64,000 nucleotides of DNA from Diogma glabrata (GCA_963693315.1 OY856186.1:301200174-301264173), one strand, 5' to 3'. Positions 10,832 through 24,695 are shown, numbered from the stretch's first letter. Program-made: numbers and translations. The notes: generated by a model from the letters alone, not told the origin.

Positions 10832-13800
10832 TTAACAGGATATCGTGTTTTCATCGATTAAACCCGGCCAATATTTTTGACTCAAAATGTAATGAAAACT
10901 AAGATAATGAATAACCAAAATGTTGACTCTCTTCAAATCGAAAACATTGAATACGAATCTTTTAAAAACATTTCTCGATATCATGAAATCAAAGCATTCA
11001 AAGACTTTATTAAAGATTCTTAGACAGTTGTTAATTGATTCATTAGAGCCATAATTAGTACTACTGAAATTAATTGCAAAAAATATACCACGTTGGCGAA
11101 GCTGCCGAGATGGAACATATATATCGAAATAATACAATAAATTTGAGCAATCAATCCGACAACACAAAACATCTCTAGCAAAAATCGCACAAGCAACCTC
11201 TCTTCTCCTATACAGCGTCTTCAAAGTCAAAAGCTCTAATAGACTTGCATAAGGTTCTAAAGAAAACTGAAAAGTTTTATTTGAAGGTAATCTATTCAGA
11301 GCAAAAATAAGAAACATTTTCTGCACGCTTTCAATTCGTGTCGAATGGATAACATACAGCGGATTCCAGATTACAGAACCATATTCCAAAATTGATCTGA
11401 CATATGCACAATAAAGTGTTTTGAGCGTTAATGGATCACAGAAATCTTTAGTATTACGTTTGATGAACCCTAGCATTGAATTAGCTCGTCCAATCATATA
11501 ATCAAAATGATCATTAAATGAGTATGAAGCTGTGAAAATAATACCTAAATCTTTGAGCTTATATACCCGTTCTAAACTATTATTGCAGAAATGATAAGTA
11601 ACTAAGATAGGTGATTTGTTTTTAAAAATTGACATAATTTTACATTTAGAGATATTCAAAAACAGCTCATTTCTACAGTCCAAATATGTAATCTATTCAA
11701 ATCACTTTGGAAATTAATTGTATCAGTGATTGATTTTATAGTAATATAGGCTTTCATATCATCTGCATATAATAGAAATTTAAGAAATTTAAAACAGTGA
11801 CAAACATCATTAATAAATAAAATGAAAAGCAAAGGTCCAAGATGACTACCTTGCGGTACACCAGAAGTTACTTTAAAAGTCGTAGAACAATAACTACCAA
11901 TTTTGACATACTGCGTACGCTGGGATAGATACGATGAAATCCATTTAATAGGAATCATTTCACAATCAAGTTTGTCAAGCTTGAGTAATAATTTAGGGTG
12001 TTTAACCTTATCAAACGCACTGCTAAAATCAGTGTATACAACATCAACTTGCTCAAAGTTTTGCAGTGCATCCGAGATATAACGCGAGAATAACACTAAA
12101 TTAGTGGTGAACGTCCAGATAAAAAACCATGTTGTTCTTGAGCAATAAACTTTTTAATATGAAATTCCAAAAAATGTTTAACTAGTTTTTCAAAAAACTT
12201 CGGCAACACTGAAATTAAAGCAATACCTCTGTATGTACTAATATCATCACGCTTACCAGATTTGAAAATTGGCCTTATGAAAGACAACTTCCAAGTTTCT
12301 GGAAATATACCGGTGGATAAGCTCTTGTTGAAAATTAACATTAGTGGACCAGCCACAGAACATAAGCAACTCTTGAATAGGATAGGAGGCAAGCCATCTG
12401 GCCCAGCACCTTTAGAGATGTCAAGTTCATTCAATCCCTCAATGATTTCATCCATGGAAAATTGCAAGTGGTTGTAAGGACTACCAGATGAGGAGCAAGT
12501 AAATGGGGAGTTTGAATCGCCATCTTCAGAGCAATACACTGTTTTAAAATAGGACGCAAATAAATTACAGATATCTTCAGGGCTTGAAGCATAAACATCA
12601 TTTAAGTTCATAGTCTTAGGATAGCCATTAGTTTTTCGCTTTGAGTCGATAAATGACCAAAAATTCTTAGGATTAATTGAAATTTCTGATTCAATTTGCA
12701 ACATATATGATTTATACAAAAAATTATTCAAAGTTTTAAATTCATTACGACGAATACAAAAAGTAGAGTAAGCAGAAGTGGTTTGGTTGTTCTTGTAAAA
12801 TTTTTGAGCTTTAACACGGCGATTTCTTAGATTAATTAACTTTTTATTAAACCATGGTTCCCGATATGACTCAATACTATGACAAACAGGAACAAATTTA
12901 TTTATCCCGTTTTTTAAAGTTCCATCAAATTTACATACACAATCATTTACATTAAGACCGTTAAATAAAGAAAACCAATCAATGGAATTCAAGAACAAAT
13001 TAAAAGAACTATAATCACCCTTAGAAAAATTAAAATACGGAAATGAATTATCAATATTTTCAACACAGTCAATAAAATTTAATTCCAATTGTAACGGTTT
13101 ATGATAAATACTAGAGCAGCCCGCTAAATCTTCCCGCATGGAGGGATCAGTTTTTATTGTTTTGAAATTTTTTTTTTAATTTTCGATCTATGGGTGTGAC
13201 AACCCCGCGTACTCCAGTCCTTGCTATTGACATACGAGTTAACGTGAGATATCACATACCACTGGCAATAGTAGTTAGATATCACTAGCCAAGGTGACAT
13301 CTTAGGGGTGGTGGCGGATGAACTGTATTCAGTCAACGGTAGCACCCTCAACCTTAGCTGTGAAATAATTCTTGATGATGGGCTATTGCTTTCTTGAAGA
13401 AAGGAGCCTTCATATAACTTTGTGTGGGCTTCAATCATTAAGAAAGACTGTGCGTCACAGGATCAAGGAATATGCAACCGGCTGGATTATTGGCAACTAC
13501 ATTTTTGTTTTGTTCCAGCAAATTTTTGTAAAAATTTGCTATTTGCCTTTTAATTTACTTTAATTTTCTCTATTCTATCATAAAATATTGGCCTATGTCA
13601 TATTTTGTCAGTGATAGGATTTTTTGTTTAGTTATCCATTCTTTAACAAAAAATATAAAAAAACAAAAAAAGAAAGATTTACGTCCATCAACACCTTTGA
13701 ACTTATGTTGTTGTGGGACCTTGGTCTTAAAAGGTTTTTATGTGTTATTGTGACACATATTGTAATTCCTACTACACAACACACTGTATTAAAAAAAAAA

Positions 13801-14945
13801 AAATAAACAATAAAAAAACTGCAAGCTGATCACATGAAGAAAAAATGAGATCCAACATTCTATTGTGATTGTTAAAGATGCGATTATACTGTTTAAGTCC
13901 AAAACTAGTAAGATTATCTAAAAATTCATTAGACATTTCATTGGTTGACGTAGAAGAAAATTCGTCTTCATTCACCCAAAACCATTCAATAAGTGGTAAA
14001 TTAAAGTCACCAAGTACAATAATTTCATCCGATTCATCCATTAAAGTTAAAACTGTGGCAACTGAATCAATTAGTTTCATGTAAGTTTCACGTGAACTCC
14101 TTGGACGAATATAGGCTGCACACAAATAAATCCATTTCCGACCACACTTGATTTTTACAGCTAGAAACTCAAGCTCGCTAGTTGACGTATACACGACAGC
14201 AGATTGGAGATTGGCTTAAATTGCAATTAAAATTCCACCACCCTTTAGTTCTTCACATATTATCTATCCCGACATTATCTATCCCGACGAAACACTAGAT
14301 AGTTTTCAGTAAAAAATTCTTCGGAGTTAAAGCTGCATGTCAGTGAGGTTTCGACTAAAGCAACAACATCAAAATTGGTATTCAAAGTGGACATATAAAT
14401 TTTATCTGCCTTGGATCGAATACCACTAGAGTTGTTGAAATGAATTTGAAGAATATTTTTACATATACGATTTAGCCAGATGGTAGCGTTTAGTGCTAAA
14501 TCAAATAAATCCTCAGTAAGACCGATCTTGAATGAAATAAAATTTAAGCGACTGAGTTCAACATTTCTCGGTATCAATGGACGAATAGAAAATTTCTTAC
14601 TATCGTCAATGTTTATCTTGCTCTTGATGTAGAATACCAAATCATCAATTTTAGTTTTCGGATCAAGTCTGGTGACATAAAGATGCTTATAGTGAATTGT
14701 TTCCACAGAGCGAATCGTCTCATTCATAGACGCAGTGCCAACTATTCCATCATATTCAGTATTACCCTGATAAGACAGCAATTTATGTGGAGGCCGATTG
14801 ATATTAATTCTTTTACTCACATGACGATCAGACTGTGACGACAAATTAGCCTGAGACTTGTTGGAGACAATCACATTCTCATTAAGTATGTTTTTAGTAT
14901 TGAGTGCTTTAGGCAGAAGGTTATCAGTTTTAAGAAGATTTACTG
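10832..14945 (-). pseudogene. Jockey/CR1-like non-LTR retrotransposon, broken
   Basis: Running right to left: the end of an ORF1-like protein (about 14,600-14,900: KHLYVTRLDPKTKIDDLVFY). Then an APE-type endonuclease starting SKADKIYMSTLNTNFDVVAL with the conserved LGDFNLP motif near 14,015. Then reverse transcriptase with GAGPDGLPPILFKSC, a PQGSHLGPLLFILFINDV block and the catalytic YADD (near 11,770). Last is the C-terminal RT region with RSILEYGSVIWNPL. The nearest groups by motif are Jockey and CR1. It is inactive: a short tandem duplication with stops near 14,270, an in-frame stop near 14,208, a 674-bp insertion at 13,148-13,821, and single-base frameshifts near 12,105 and 11,670. It forms most of the foldback spacer and has no counterpart in the arms. 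Confidence 0.88.
13148..13821. mobile_element. 674-bp insertion with CAG...CTG ends in the retrotransposon
   Basis: The ends are inverted: CAGTTTTTATTGTTT on the left and the reverse complement of CAGTTTTTTTATTGTTT on the right. Without it, the endonuclease frame joins the reverse transcriptase frame exactly (Gln-Leu-Asp-Pro-Ser across the junction). So the boundaries are precise and no target duplication was left. A run of A lies just inside the right end. The 94-codon frame inside (13,154-13,438, minus) is not recognised. Confidence 0.65.
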
Positions 14946-14949
14946 CTGC

Positions 14950-15386
14950 TTATTATATGACTCTTGCATCCTTCCCGTGTTCCCTTACGGCTTTCAAACA
15001 TGGGCTTTAACTGAAGATGATAAGAACAAACTAGCTGTTGCTCAAAGGAATATGGAGAGATCTATGCTGAAGATAAGAATATCAGACAAAATAAGCAATC
15101 AGAAGATCCGAAGGAAAACCAAAGAGAAAGACGTTGTATCTACAACGAATGAATTGAAATGCAGAACTGGGCTGGCCATGTTGCAAGGTGTCCTCCAGAT
15201 CAAACACCATCAATTATAGAGGCTTGGACACCAACAAGCAAGAAAAGTAGGGGTCAGCCTAAAAGAAGATGGAAGGAAAGCATTGTTCAACATGCGAGCT
15301 GTTTTTGGCGACGAAAAGCGAAAAATCAAGTAAATTGGAAATTTTTGGGAACTTCATCTTTGGGATATTCAGTATTGAATTGTTAA
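14950..15386 (+). pseudogene. RTE-type non-LTR retrotransposon, C-terminal fragment (right copy)
   Basis: Encodes SCILPVFPYGFQTWALTEDD, then RNMERSMLKI, then RRKTKEKDVV, and after a frameshift near 15,155, WAGHVARCPPDQTP and RGQPKRRWKESIVQHASCF to the stop. This is the usual order at the end of RTE-clade reverse transcriptases. An AATAAATAAATA tail follows at about 15,390-15,408. The fragment crosses the inner edge of the right arm at 15,142, about 190 bp further upstream than the left-arm copy. Its 5' side abuts the Jockey/CR1-like element. Confidence 0.85.
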
Positions 15387-15755
15387 TGGAGTAATAAATA
15401 AATAAATAGATATGGCATATGGTGGCCCGTAATCCCAAAATTTGCTCCCTACTACACTTTTGACAACATTTTTGGTTTGGAGAATGGACCTCTGTCGCCT
15501 AACCCTCTTGAGAAATGACAAACTTTTTTAAGTTGAAATTTACTTATTAATTTGAAACGAAGATCAATGGTATGAACTGTAAGTTTTTTAAAATTGTCAA
15601 AATCTAGTTCGATTTTATTGATTCCAATACTTTAATGGTAGATGGTTTTTTCCAGTGGCAGTGATCATATATTACAACCACTAATTCTCTTTTGAAATAA
15701 TTGTAAAAAGTTATTTACTTGGTTAAAAAATACAATTTCATTTTCTCTAACAGAC

Positions 15756-16248
15756 ATATATGTTTCACTAATTTCATTTTCTAGGGGGGGCCAAAATTCG
15801 TCTAGGGGAGGCCGGGCCCTGTGGGCCCCTACCTAGTTACGCCTATGCCAACCAACGAGCTTTAATAGTTGTTGATCAAAATTCAAACGACCTTAAGGCC
15901 CGCTATACATTTGGGCTAAACTATGCGAACTATGCGAATAATGCAAATAATGATTTTTTAAAAAAATGTAATGTTTCTGTTTTGATTTTATTTTTTAAAT
16001 GTTATGTTTCTGTAATGTTTTTTTGTATAATTACGTTATAAACAAAAAACATAGTTCGCATAGTTTGCATAGCTTAGCTCAAGTGTATAGCGGGCCTAAA
16101 AACGGTTGGTTAAAACTATGCACACATTTCATTTCTTTGTTGATTGGGGTTGCGTTGAGTTTATAATCAATTTTATTTTCAAGGGCATAGTGAGTAATAC
16201 TTAACCAATAATTTTTGAGATCGTTTGGATTTAAATGAACTGTTTAAC
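15756..16248. mobile_element. Right-arm-specific insertion containing a smaller MITE
   Basis: The left arm runs directly from the equivalent of 'aatagac' to 'aaatttgtggag', while here about 493 bp intervene. The insert begins with a GC-rich part (gggcccctacctagttacgc), wording often seen at transposon ends. It contains a PIF/Harbinger-like MITE. No TSD was established for the outer insertion. Confidence 0.65.
15897..16096. mobile_element. 200-bp PIF/Harbinger-like MITE, TSD TAA
   Basis: TIRs begin GGCCCGCTATACA and extend imperfectly through a 'gctaa.ctatgc' block at both ends. The 3-bp TSD is TAA at 15,894-15,896 and 16,097-16,099. A 3-bp TWA duplication with GG-starting ends is characteristic of PIF/Harbinger. 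No coding capacity. Present only in the right arm. Confidence 0.72.
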
Positions 16249-17400
16249 AAATTTGTGGAGGGTTTTATTTTTAATTAAATTTATTTCAGTTGGTAAATTG
16301 ATATTTCACCCATTTATTTTCATTTATTTTATTTATATATTAAAATGCCTATTCTTGCATTCAATGTAAATTCTCACAATGTGAATAATTGGTGATTTCA
16401 GTTCACCACTCTTTTAACCCATGAAGTAGTGGACCACCCTAAAATGCATGACTACATATGACTGCAAACTCAAACAAAATCAAAGCCTATTCAAATTTAT
16501 TTGGTAAACGACCGATATCAATAAAATATATGTTATTCCATTTAATAATAAAAGCAGATTCCAAAAATGTAAAATTTTGTAACTAACCTATGACAACAAA
16601 AAAAAAATCCATAACCCAAATATGAAATACATATTCTCCCAAAAAAACTAAAAGAAATATTAAATATTATTTGACCTTGTCTACTTAAAAATAATGTACA
16701 TACACAATATTTTGTCATTCAATCATAAAACCTTGACCATATTTTTAGAAAACACCAATATTATGAACATTTAAAGGGAGGATATTGATGTATACATTCA
16801 CACATACATAAACGTACTTTTACGTAGATTTTATAAAAAAATTCAGTGTGCGTTATCTCGGCATTTTGGAAAAATTTTAGTGCCAAATATATGACATGAT
16901 AATCGGATCAGAGGCCAAAATTGCAATAGGTAGATTTTTTTACATTCACTTACTATTGTAAACATATTTCACATAAATTGTTGCTTGTTATTCTTCAACC
17001 TCTAAAATCAAACGTTTTTTTTTCAGATCGTTTGGATTTTCATCAAAAATGTTTGATGAAAATTTTGAGTTTTTATTTAACGGAATTAAAGAATTGTTGG
17101 AATTTTGACCAACGGGTTTGTTAGAATATATAGGTCTGGATTGTTTGTTACATAACCAGAAGAATTGTTTAAGTTTGTGTTTGAAGATAACGGTTTGGTT
17201 TTGAGTTTTTTATGGGGAAAAACTGTATCAGGTCGGTAAAAAGGTGTTTCACCCATTTATTTTAGATATCGATTCCCGATTTAGATATTGATTCCATTGT
17301 CTCTCACATCGAATTAAATTCGATCGTATATTGCAGATTACACGAATAATCATTATTTTGGCTTAAAATTATTAAATATATTTACACAATTACAAGTATG

Positions 17401-18345
<945 letters not shown>

Positions 18346-18889
18346 TCTTGTTGTGTTTACGGAAGATTGAAAATTAATTAATCAGTAATAGGACTTTGTG
18401 AGGTTACTTTAAATGAACAGTATCTTCATTCAACTCAACTTTTTTTGAGTTTATTTCTGATAAAGATGCAAACAGGCCAATATCTTGTAAAAGTGGATCT
18501 TGTTCTAACGGTAATTCATTAACATTTTATTTTAACAACTTTAACTATATTTTAATTTAGACATATATTTGAATACAATTCAATAAAAAAATGTTGGCAT
18601 ATTTAATGTTTTAAGAACCGTTAATTATTGATACCTAATTTTAACTGATTCACAAATAATATGTATTTTTATAATAGGAGTTTAAAATAAAACCAATAAA
18701 CAAATATTGCGAAGCTGATGCATAGGCTAACTTTACCACAGCTCTGGAAACAAAATGTTCTGGATATATAGTGAGCTAATACCCATCAAATACTTCAATT
18801 AGTGACCGATGTTATAGCGTATTTGCGTAGTTCTAATTATAAAAACATTTAAGAAAGCTGAAGTAACCCAACAGAACTAAATCTTGTTG

Positions 18890-20395
18890 TACGAATAGAA
18901 AATAAAAAAAATTTACCGGTAGCGCAAGCGACAAACCGCTATACTCTAAGCATATATACCATGTTTATTTAAAATCAATTATCAGGAACTGATGTTATTG
19001 AAGTTTGAAATAAATAGGTCCGAGCGGAGACGCTCCATCACTTATCCCAATCCTGTCCAAAAACTAATCAGTTTTTTGTCATGCAAAACTCCATCTTTTA
19101 TCAAAGTATCATCAAAATTGATTAAGGAACAAACTCTGTTTGCTCCCAACAAACTTTAAAAACACAGTGTGAAAAGTCAGCAGTTGTATGGTGGACCCAC
19201 ACAGTACACACCTTTGATCAATGTGTCCCAAAGGTTGATCATTATCTTCTCACACTAATTGAGTCCTTTTTCATAAGTTTCATCATAAACACTCATTATT
19301 GCAGGCTACTATACTGCCTCATCAAGACACTGAAAAAAATGCAAACAAAAATGTTTCACCGCAAGTGAAAAACCGGCAGTTGGGATGTAGAACTGTTTTG
19401 AACCATACTAAATGCTTATGTACCAAGTTTCGTCCAATTCGATTATCAGATACAGATGTTATTGAGCTTTAAAAAAAACAGGTGCTCGGTGAACCCCCCA
19501 CCACTTTGTTCAATATCACTCAAAAACTAATCAACTCCTTGTCATACATATTTGCATCTTTTTCCAAAGATGCAAAAAAATCAAATTTCATACACGAACG
19601 AAGATTGTATGCTCCTAACAAACATAAAAAACATGTTGGAAAAAACACCTGTTGTATGGTAGACCCACTAACCTTTTATCCAATGTATTCCAAAAGCTGA
19701 TAAAATCTTTCTCATGTTACTTAAAAGTTTTTACCAACGTTTCATGAAAATCGATTGATAATAATTGTAGGCTACAGTAGGGATAAACACATTAAAAAAA
19801 ACTTTTTATCCGGAAGGGACAAACCGTATATACCAAATTTCAATAAGATCGTAAGCCGGGACTAGAAGTTATTGAAGATTTAAACCAGGGTTGTTCCTTT
19901 ACGCGTAATCTAAAATAGATTACATTACATGTAATCTATGTAATGTAATCTATGTCATCTATGTAAATTTGGTGTAATCTATTAATTTTAATTTAAGAAG
20001 AAATATGTGGAAATATTGTATTATCCCTACTGAAAATTTTTTTTCGATTTTTTCGCAAAAGACATGATCAATAATATGGTCAAAAACAAGATCTTGCGAT
20101 CTTGAAAAAAGTTAATTTAATTGCTAAAAAAGTTTAGAATGCACATATTAATTAAATAGATTACATAATAGTTTACATTATAGATTACACGAAAATATCT
20201 CGCGTAATTTACACGTAATCTATGCGTAATCTATACATGTAAAGTAATCTATTTTGTCTACGGCACAACCCTGATTTAAACTTAGAGGTGTTCGGCAGAC
20301 ACCTCGCCATTTTGAAATGAATCCAGATCATTTTTCAAGTGAACCTGGATCATTTGCCAACGTTTCATCAAGATCCTATGCAGGAATGTCAAACA
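18890..20395. repeat. Diverged tandem repeat of about 450 bp (right-arm copy)
   Basis: Mirror of 6,290-7,400, interrupted by the hAT-type MITE at 19,886-20,273. The reading frame that spans 133 codons in the left arm has a TAA here near 19,470. Confidence 0.6.
19886..20273. mobile_element. 388-bp hAT-type MITE, TSD ATTTAAAC
   Basis: Starts CAGGGTTGTTCC and ends with the near-complement (GGCACAACCCTG), flanked by ATTTAAAC at 19,878-19,885 and 20,274-20,281. The 8-bp duplication and CAG ends are hAT features. It contains several copies of 'gtaatctat' and its complement in subterminal positions, possibly transposase-binding repeats. The left arm has no insertion at the matching place, where it reads through 'atttaattaaac'. 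Confidence 0.85.
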
Positions 20396-20508
20396 TCCTA
20401 ATTACATCCCTTGCATATAATGATAACCACCGTTTTTTGACTCATGAAAACCGTTTTTTTACAATCATTAAATAATTTATACAACTCCAACGTTTTAATA
20501 ATAAAATT

Positions 20509-20752
20509 GGTGGTGGACGTTAAGTCGTCACGAAAAATTCGTTTTTTAATTGTTTAACAGAGGTTCGAAATCTCATTTTGCTTTTTTTTTAAAACTTTTA
20601 TTAAATCTCATACAATATTTTTTTATTCTATTGTATTGCAGATGGTAGTTCTAACGAATTAAACACTACTTTTAAATTATTAAACAAATATAAAAATTAG
20701 CAACACTGTAAATAGACGTTTTTAGTTAAATTTGTATGTATATGTATAGTTG
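20509..20752 (+). mobile_element. tRNA-derived SINE-like unit (right-arm copy 1)
   Basis: Mirror of 5,930-6,172, with ggtggtggacgttaagtcgt as the A-box-like head and ggttcgaaatc at 20,562-20,572. Confidence 0.5.
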
Positions 20753-22007
20753 TATTTAGTGAAGATTGGAAATTTATTGATCACCAATACGACTTTGTTA
20801 CATATAGACTAGAGGGCACATTTTGTTTTGTTAAACTGAATCAATAAAAACTTCCCATGATATATTATTAGGCATTGTTCTTAGCATGCATGCCGAAAAC
20901 TTCTCATGTTATCTCATGTATGTTTCTTTCAATCAACTGTGTGACGTCATTATACTAAAAAAGTATAGAATGCATTCAGGAGTTTTTATTCATCTACAAT
21001 ATTTTCTGAATGTTTTAAAATTGAAGAAATTTTTCCTAGCGTTTTCGATTCACGGTTTGAAATAGTTATTTTTTCAATAAACTTTTGAATGGAAAGATAT
21101 TTGTTATAAATTTTTATAATTTTAAATTAAAACAATTATGTCTCTTACAAAATTAAACGGTTTTGATATTGTTGATACGTCGGTCGATAAAATAGATTTT
21201 CACATAAATAAATATTTCCACTACATTTACATAGTAAGAATTTTAGCATATTACTTACTATCTATAGTACTTGCATTTAATGTCCATAATATCCTATTTA
21301 AGTTAAACAACAAATAATGTTCATTTTTATAATTAAATAAATAATAAAAATGAACGTTAATGGGTTGCCATAAAAATTCATCATTCGTAAATAGCAACAG
21401 TTTGAAATAAAACGGATTGGAAGGAAAACTTAGAAAATCAATTATTTATATTAAAAGTTAAAATTTCTTATCAAAGGATGTTTGACTGTTAAAAATAATT
21501 CTAACCCTTCTTAGATAAAATAAATTAATATAAAAATATGTAACTGTAAACTGTAATATCAAAATATGTAAAACAAAAGACTCTCTCGTATAAATTTAAT
21601 ACTAAATGTTTTCAGTCGGTAATGCAGTCATTTATGATAAAAGCTTCGAAACTATTCTGTAAGGGGGAACATCGGTGTGTTTTGCAAATTTAGACAGTTG
21701 TCAATGGTTCAGAATCAAAAAGTTTTATATAAAATTGTTAATAAGTTACGGTAGTACAATCAATAAAACTTATATTTTTGTTCCTCCCAAACGATTTCGA
21801 ATTGTTATCAACTATAATTTACCGAAAAATATCAATATGAATTGATGACCGGCTAACTGGAAACCCAATTTTGTTTTGTTCATAATAATTAAACTAGAGA
21901 GGTACAATCATTTTAATTGAACTCCTCATTCCTCCCAATCAAGGTACAATCATAGTAAAATATAAAATTTTAAGAAATCAAAAGTTCCCGGCCAACTGCA
22001 CAGACCT

Positions 22008-22016
22008 CTAACGTTC
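22008..22016. repeat. Target-site duplication, right copy
   Basis: CTAACGTTC, identical to 4,663-4,671, directly after the terminal CAGACCT of the foldback. Confidence 0.92.
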
Positions 22017-24228
22017 GCATAATGATGAATAATCTTTAAAGTAAACTAATCGTGACACAACAGTAACAACAACCAAATAAATTTCTTTTTCAAATCATTC
22101 AACCGTTTTGTTTGATTGTTGTTGTTTTGTAAGGTAGATCACGTCACGGCAAATACCATACATTTGTTACATTAAGTATTAAATTGATTTTGTGATGGCA
22201 AGTTTATTCTATAAAATTAAAAACGAAAGTCATGTAATAATGTGTACGTTGTCATTCAATTACATATGAACACACCCTTGTATAAGTACGAACAAATTGA
22301 TCATAATTATCGCGTGCGCTGTGTCAAGAATTATAAGATATCTTCATAATCATGTAATTAATATTGTTTATTTATATATGTAATAATAGAAGAAATCACC
22401 GATTACAGGAAATCGTAATAAGTTTTGATTTTATTAATTATAAGAAAAAGTAAACAGGAATTTAAACTATTTTAATCGATAATTTAGGTTGAATGAAAAC
22501 ATTCAACTGTTTTGTAATGGTAATGATGGTAGCGCCTCCTTTAAATAATTGCAAATTTATTTTTCCACATTGAGTGACATCAAATTTTTTCTTGTTAAAA
22601 GTAGTTGGGATGTAGATTGTAAATTTAATTTCAATGTTAAAGCTAAGCTACGTATCATTATTATTTCTTACACGTGATTTTTTTGATGCAGGTTATTAAA
22701 ATATTCTTAATTTTTGTTTTATAAACAGCAAAAAACGTTGAAGTGAGATAATTTAAAAATCGCCCACACACTTCACGAAGTTGCATCATCATTACATGAA
22801 TTTAAAAGTCGGACAAGTGCGAATATAACTCGCTCACCGAGGGTTCCGTGTATATAATATTCTACGAGAATAGTTAGAAATAGATTTTGAAAATTTAATT
22901 TTTGAAAGTTGTCTTCGCAAATTACAAAAAAATGGTTTTGGACTAGAAAAAAATTCACACCCTACTCGTCAAGGTCAAAAATAGTTTTTTTCAAAATTCC
23001 ATTCCCTACCCCCTCCATATAACATTTTAAATGATGGCCTGACCACAATAGTTTTCATTCACTCTTCACAACATTTTATATAACCGCGAATTTTTTTCAA
23101 TTTTTTACTTTTGTGATGTTCGAAGTGATTTCGTGATTGATTTTGTGATTTCGAACACGAAAAAATTTTACACATTTTTGAAAATAAGTCGAAGCTTGTG
23201 AGTTCGAAAATTACAAAAAAAATTGTTTTGGACTGGAAAAAAATTCACCTTTCATATGACATCCCACACGTGAAGCTCGAAAATAATTTGATTATAAAAA
23301 TGTATAGGCCAATAATCTAAAATGTTTTTAAATGTCTAATTATAATGGTCTAATCAACGTCCTTACAAATTGCCAGCCATCATTCTCTTTTCATTTATTC
23401 TACAAGCCTTTTTAACGTTTTGCCAGTTTATAGTTTTCTTTTTGAGACCTGGGGTTTCATACTTGTAATCAGATTGAATATAGCAATCACTTTGGTACTG
23501 GATAGATTAAATCAAGAAAGCACGCTTAAATCATCCAGGGTTTCTGCTAAGTTTTAGAGGGTCCGGGGATTTTATGAACAGTGTCATTGAGTAAATATAA
23601 GAACTCATCGACGTCTCTATAAATAGTTTTTGACGTCCCTAATGGTTCGATAATATGGCTCCGTTGATTCTTGTTTTAGCACAATCAAGTGTTCACTCCA
23701 ATGTTTGCATTTTAAACAGTGGCACATTCAGAACGCTTGAAAAGCAGCGTGCTGATACTAGGAAAAGTGCAAAAAGAAAGTACTAGAAATTCTCAAATTT
23801 TAACAAAATGTTCATAAGATATCTCTACCAACTTGGCCGTTGTGTACGTACACAACTGAAAACAATCAAAATTCGAAAAAGGATAACCACTACAGTATAG
23901 AAAGTAACCAGCTCTTGTTTTCCGACTGTTGACTATTTTATTTTTTGCAGAGCTTCTATATCAAATTTAGCCCAATCAGTCTCCGTTTCCAGACTCTTGA
24001 GATCACCACTTTTCATGTTCCGATTTGGTAGTTTTGTTTTTTTCTTCATCCAGGTAAAATTTAGTTTTGGTTTCCGGGTCAGTTCTTAACATTGTATAAT
24101 TCAAGCAATCGATACATTTAAACGGCATATTATTAATTAGAAGATCTCAACTTTCATTCAAATGAAATTTAAGTTCGCTAAATTAATAAGAATTTACAGG
24201 AAATAGTATAAAATTTATAAAATCTTAC
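22017..24228. other. Intron 1 of the PAN-domain gene, distal part
   Basis: AT-rich, without convincing coding frames. Around 22,808-22,850 lies 'agtcggacaagtgcga' followed by 'caccgagggttccgtg', wording that recurs in interspersed repeats of many arthropods (from memory, not checked). A word around 'tggttttggacta(g)gaaaa' occurs twice, near 22,930 and 23,225, about 290 bp apart, so part of this stretch is a diverged tandem duplication. Confidence 0.5.
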
Positions 24229-24355
24229 CATGTTTTATTGATACAAGTTGATTATCGATAGTAATTCCGTTTGCATATGTAGTACAATAATTGATGGTGA
24301 TAATGATGATGCTGATCTTAAAAATTCTACTTAATCTCCAAACAGGTTTTAACAT
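24229..24355 (-). CDS. PAN-domain secreted protein, exon 1 (signal peptide)
   Basis: An ATG in A-rich context (taaaaATG) opens 42 codons plus one base before donor GTAAGA, so the exon ends in phase 1, as exon 2 requires. The peptide has a basic N-terminus (MLKPVWRLSRIFK), a hydrophobic core (ISIIIITINYCTTYA) and a likely cleavage after Ala28, then NGITIDNQLVSIKH leading into the PAN domain. It is on the same strand as exons 2-5. The inferred intron is 21.0 kb and holds the entire giant foldback. The case rests on the signal-peptide character, the donor, the phase match and the absence of a closer candidate; RNA evidence would settle it. Confidence 0.75.
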
Positions 24356-24695
24356 TTTTATTTTTAAAATAAAAGTTTGGTTTTACTTATTTGTGTGTTT
24401 GCTTGATGTAAGTAGTAATTAATTTTTTTGTTATTTCGGAATATAATGTAGATGGAAATAATTTTTAATTTTAATTTTTGTAAAGTATTAAGTTAGATTA
24501 ATGTTGAAGCTTGAAGGTTTTTAGAGTTACATAGTTTTGGTACCTGAAATGAATTGTTAAAATTATCTATAAAAAAGATCAAACTTTTGATTTCTTCTTC
24601 AATGATCTCTTTTCAATTTTTGTTCTACGTACAGATCAACGTCCCATATTTCTAGTGATAAAGTTTTAATTTGCTTGATAATTATAAGCAAATTC
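24356..24695 (-). promoter_or_regulatory. Presumed 5' UTR and promoter region of the PAN-domain gene
   Basis: About 340 bp between the proposed start codon and the first copy of the 1.0-1.4 kb repeat. Assigned from position only. No TATA box, initiator or 5' UTR splice site could be identified with confidence. Confidence 0.3.

Noticed and set aside
22773..22958. 61-codon minus-strand frame as another exon of the host gene
   Set aside because: It lies in a dispersed repeat-like stretch and has no matching splice sites or phase.
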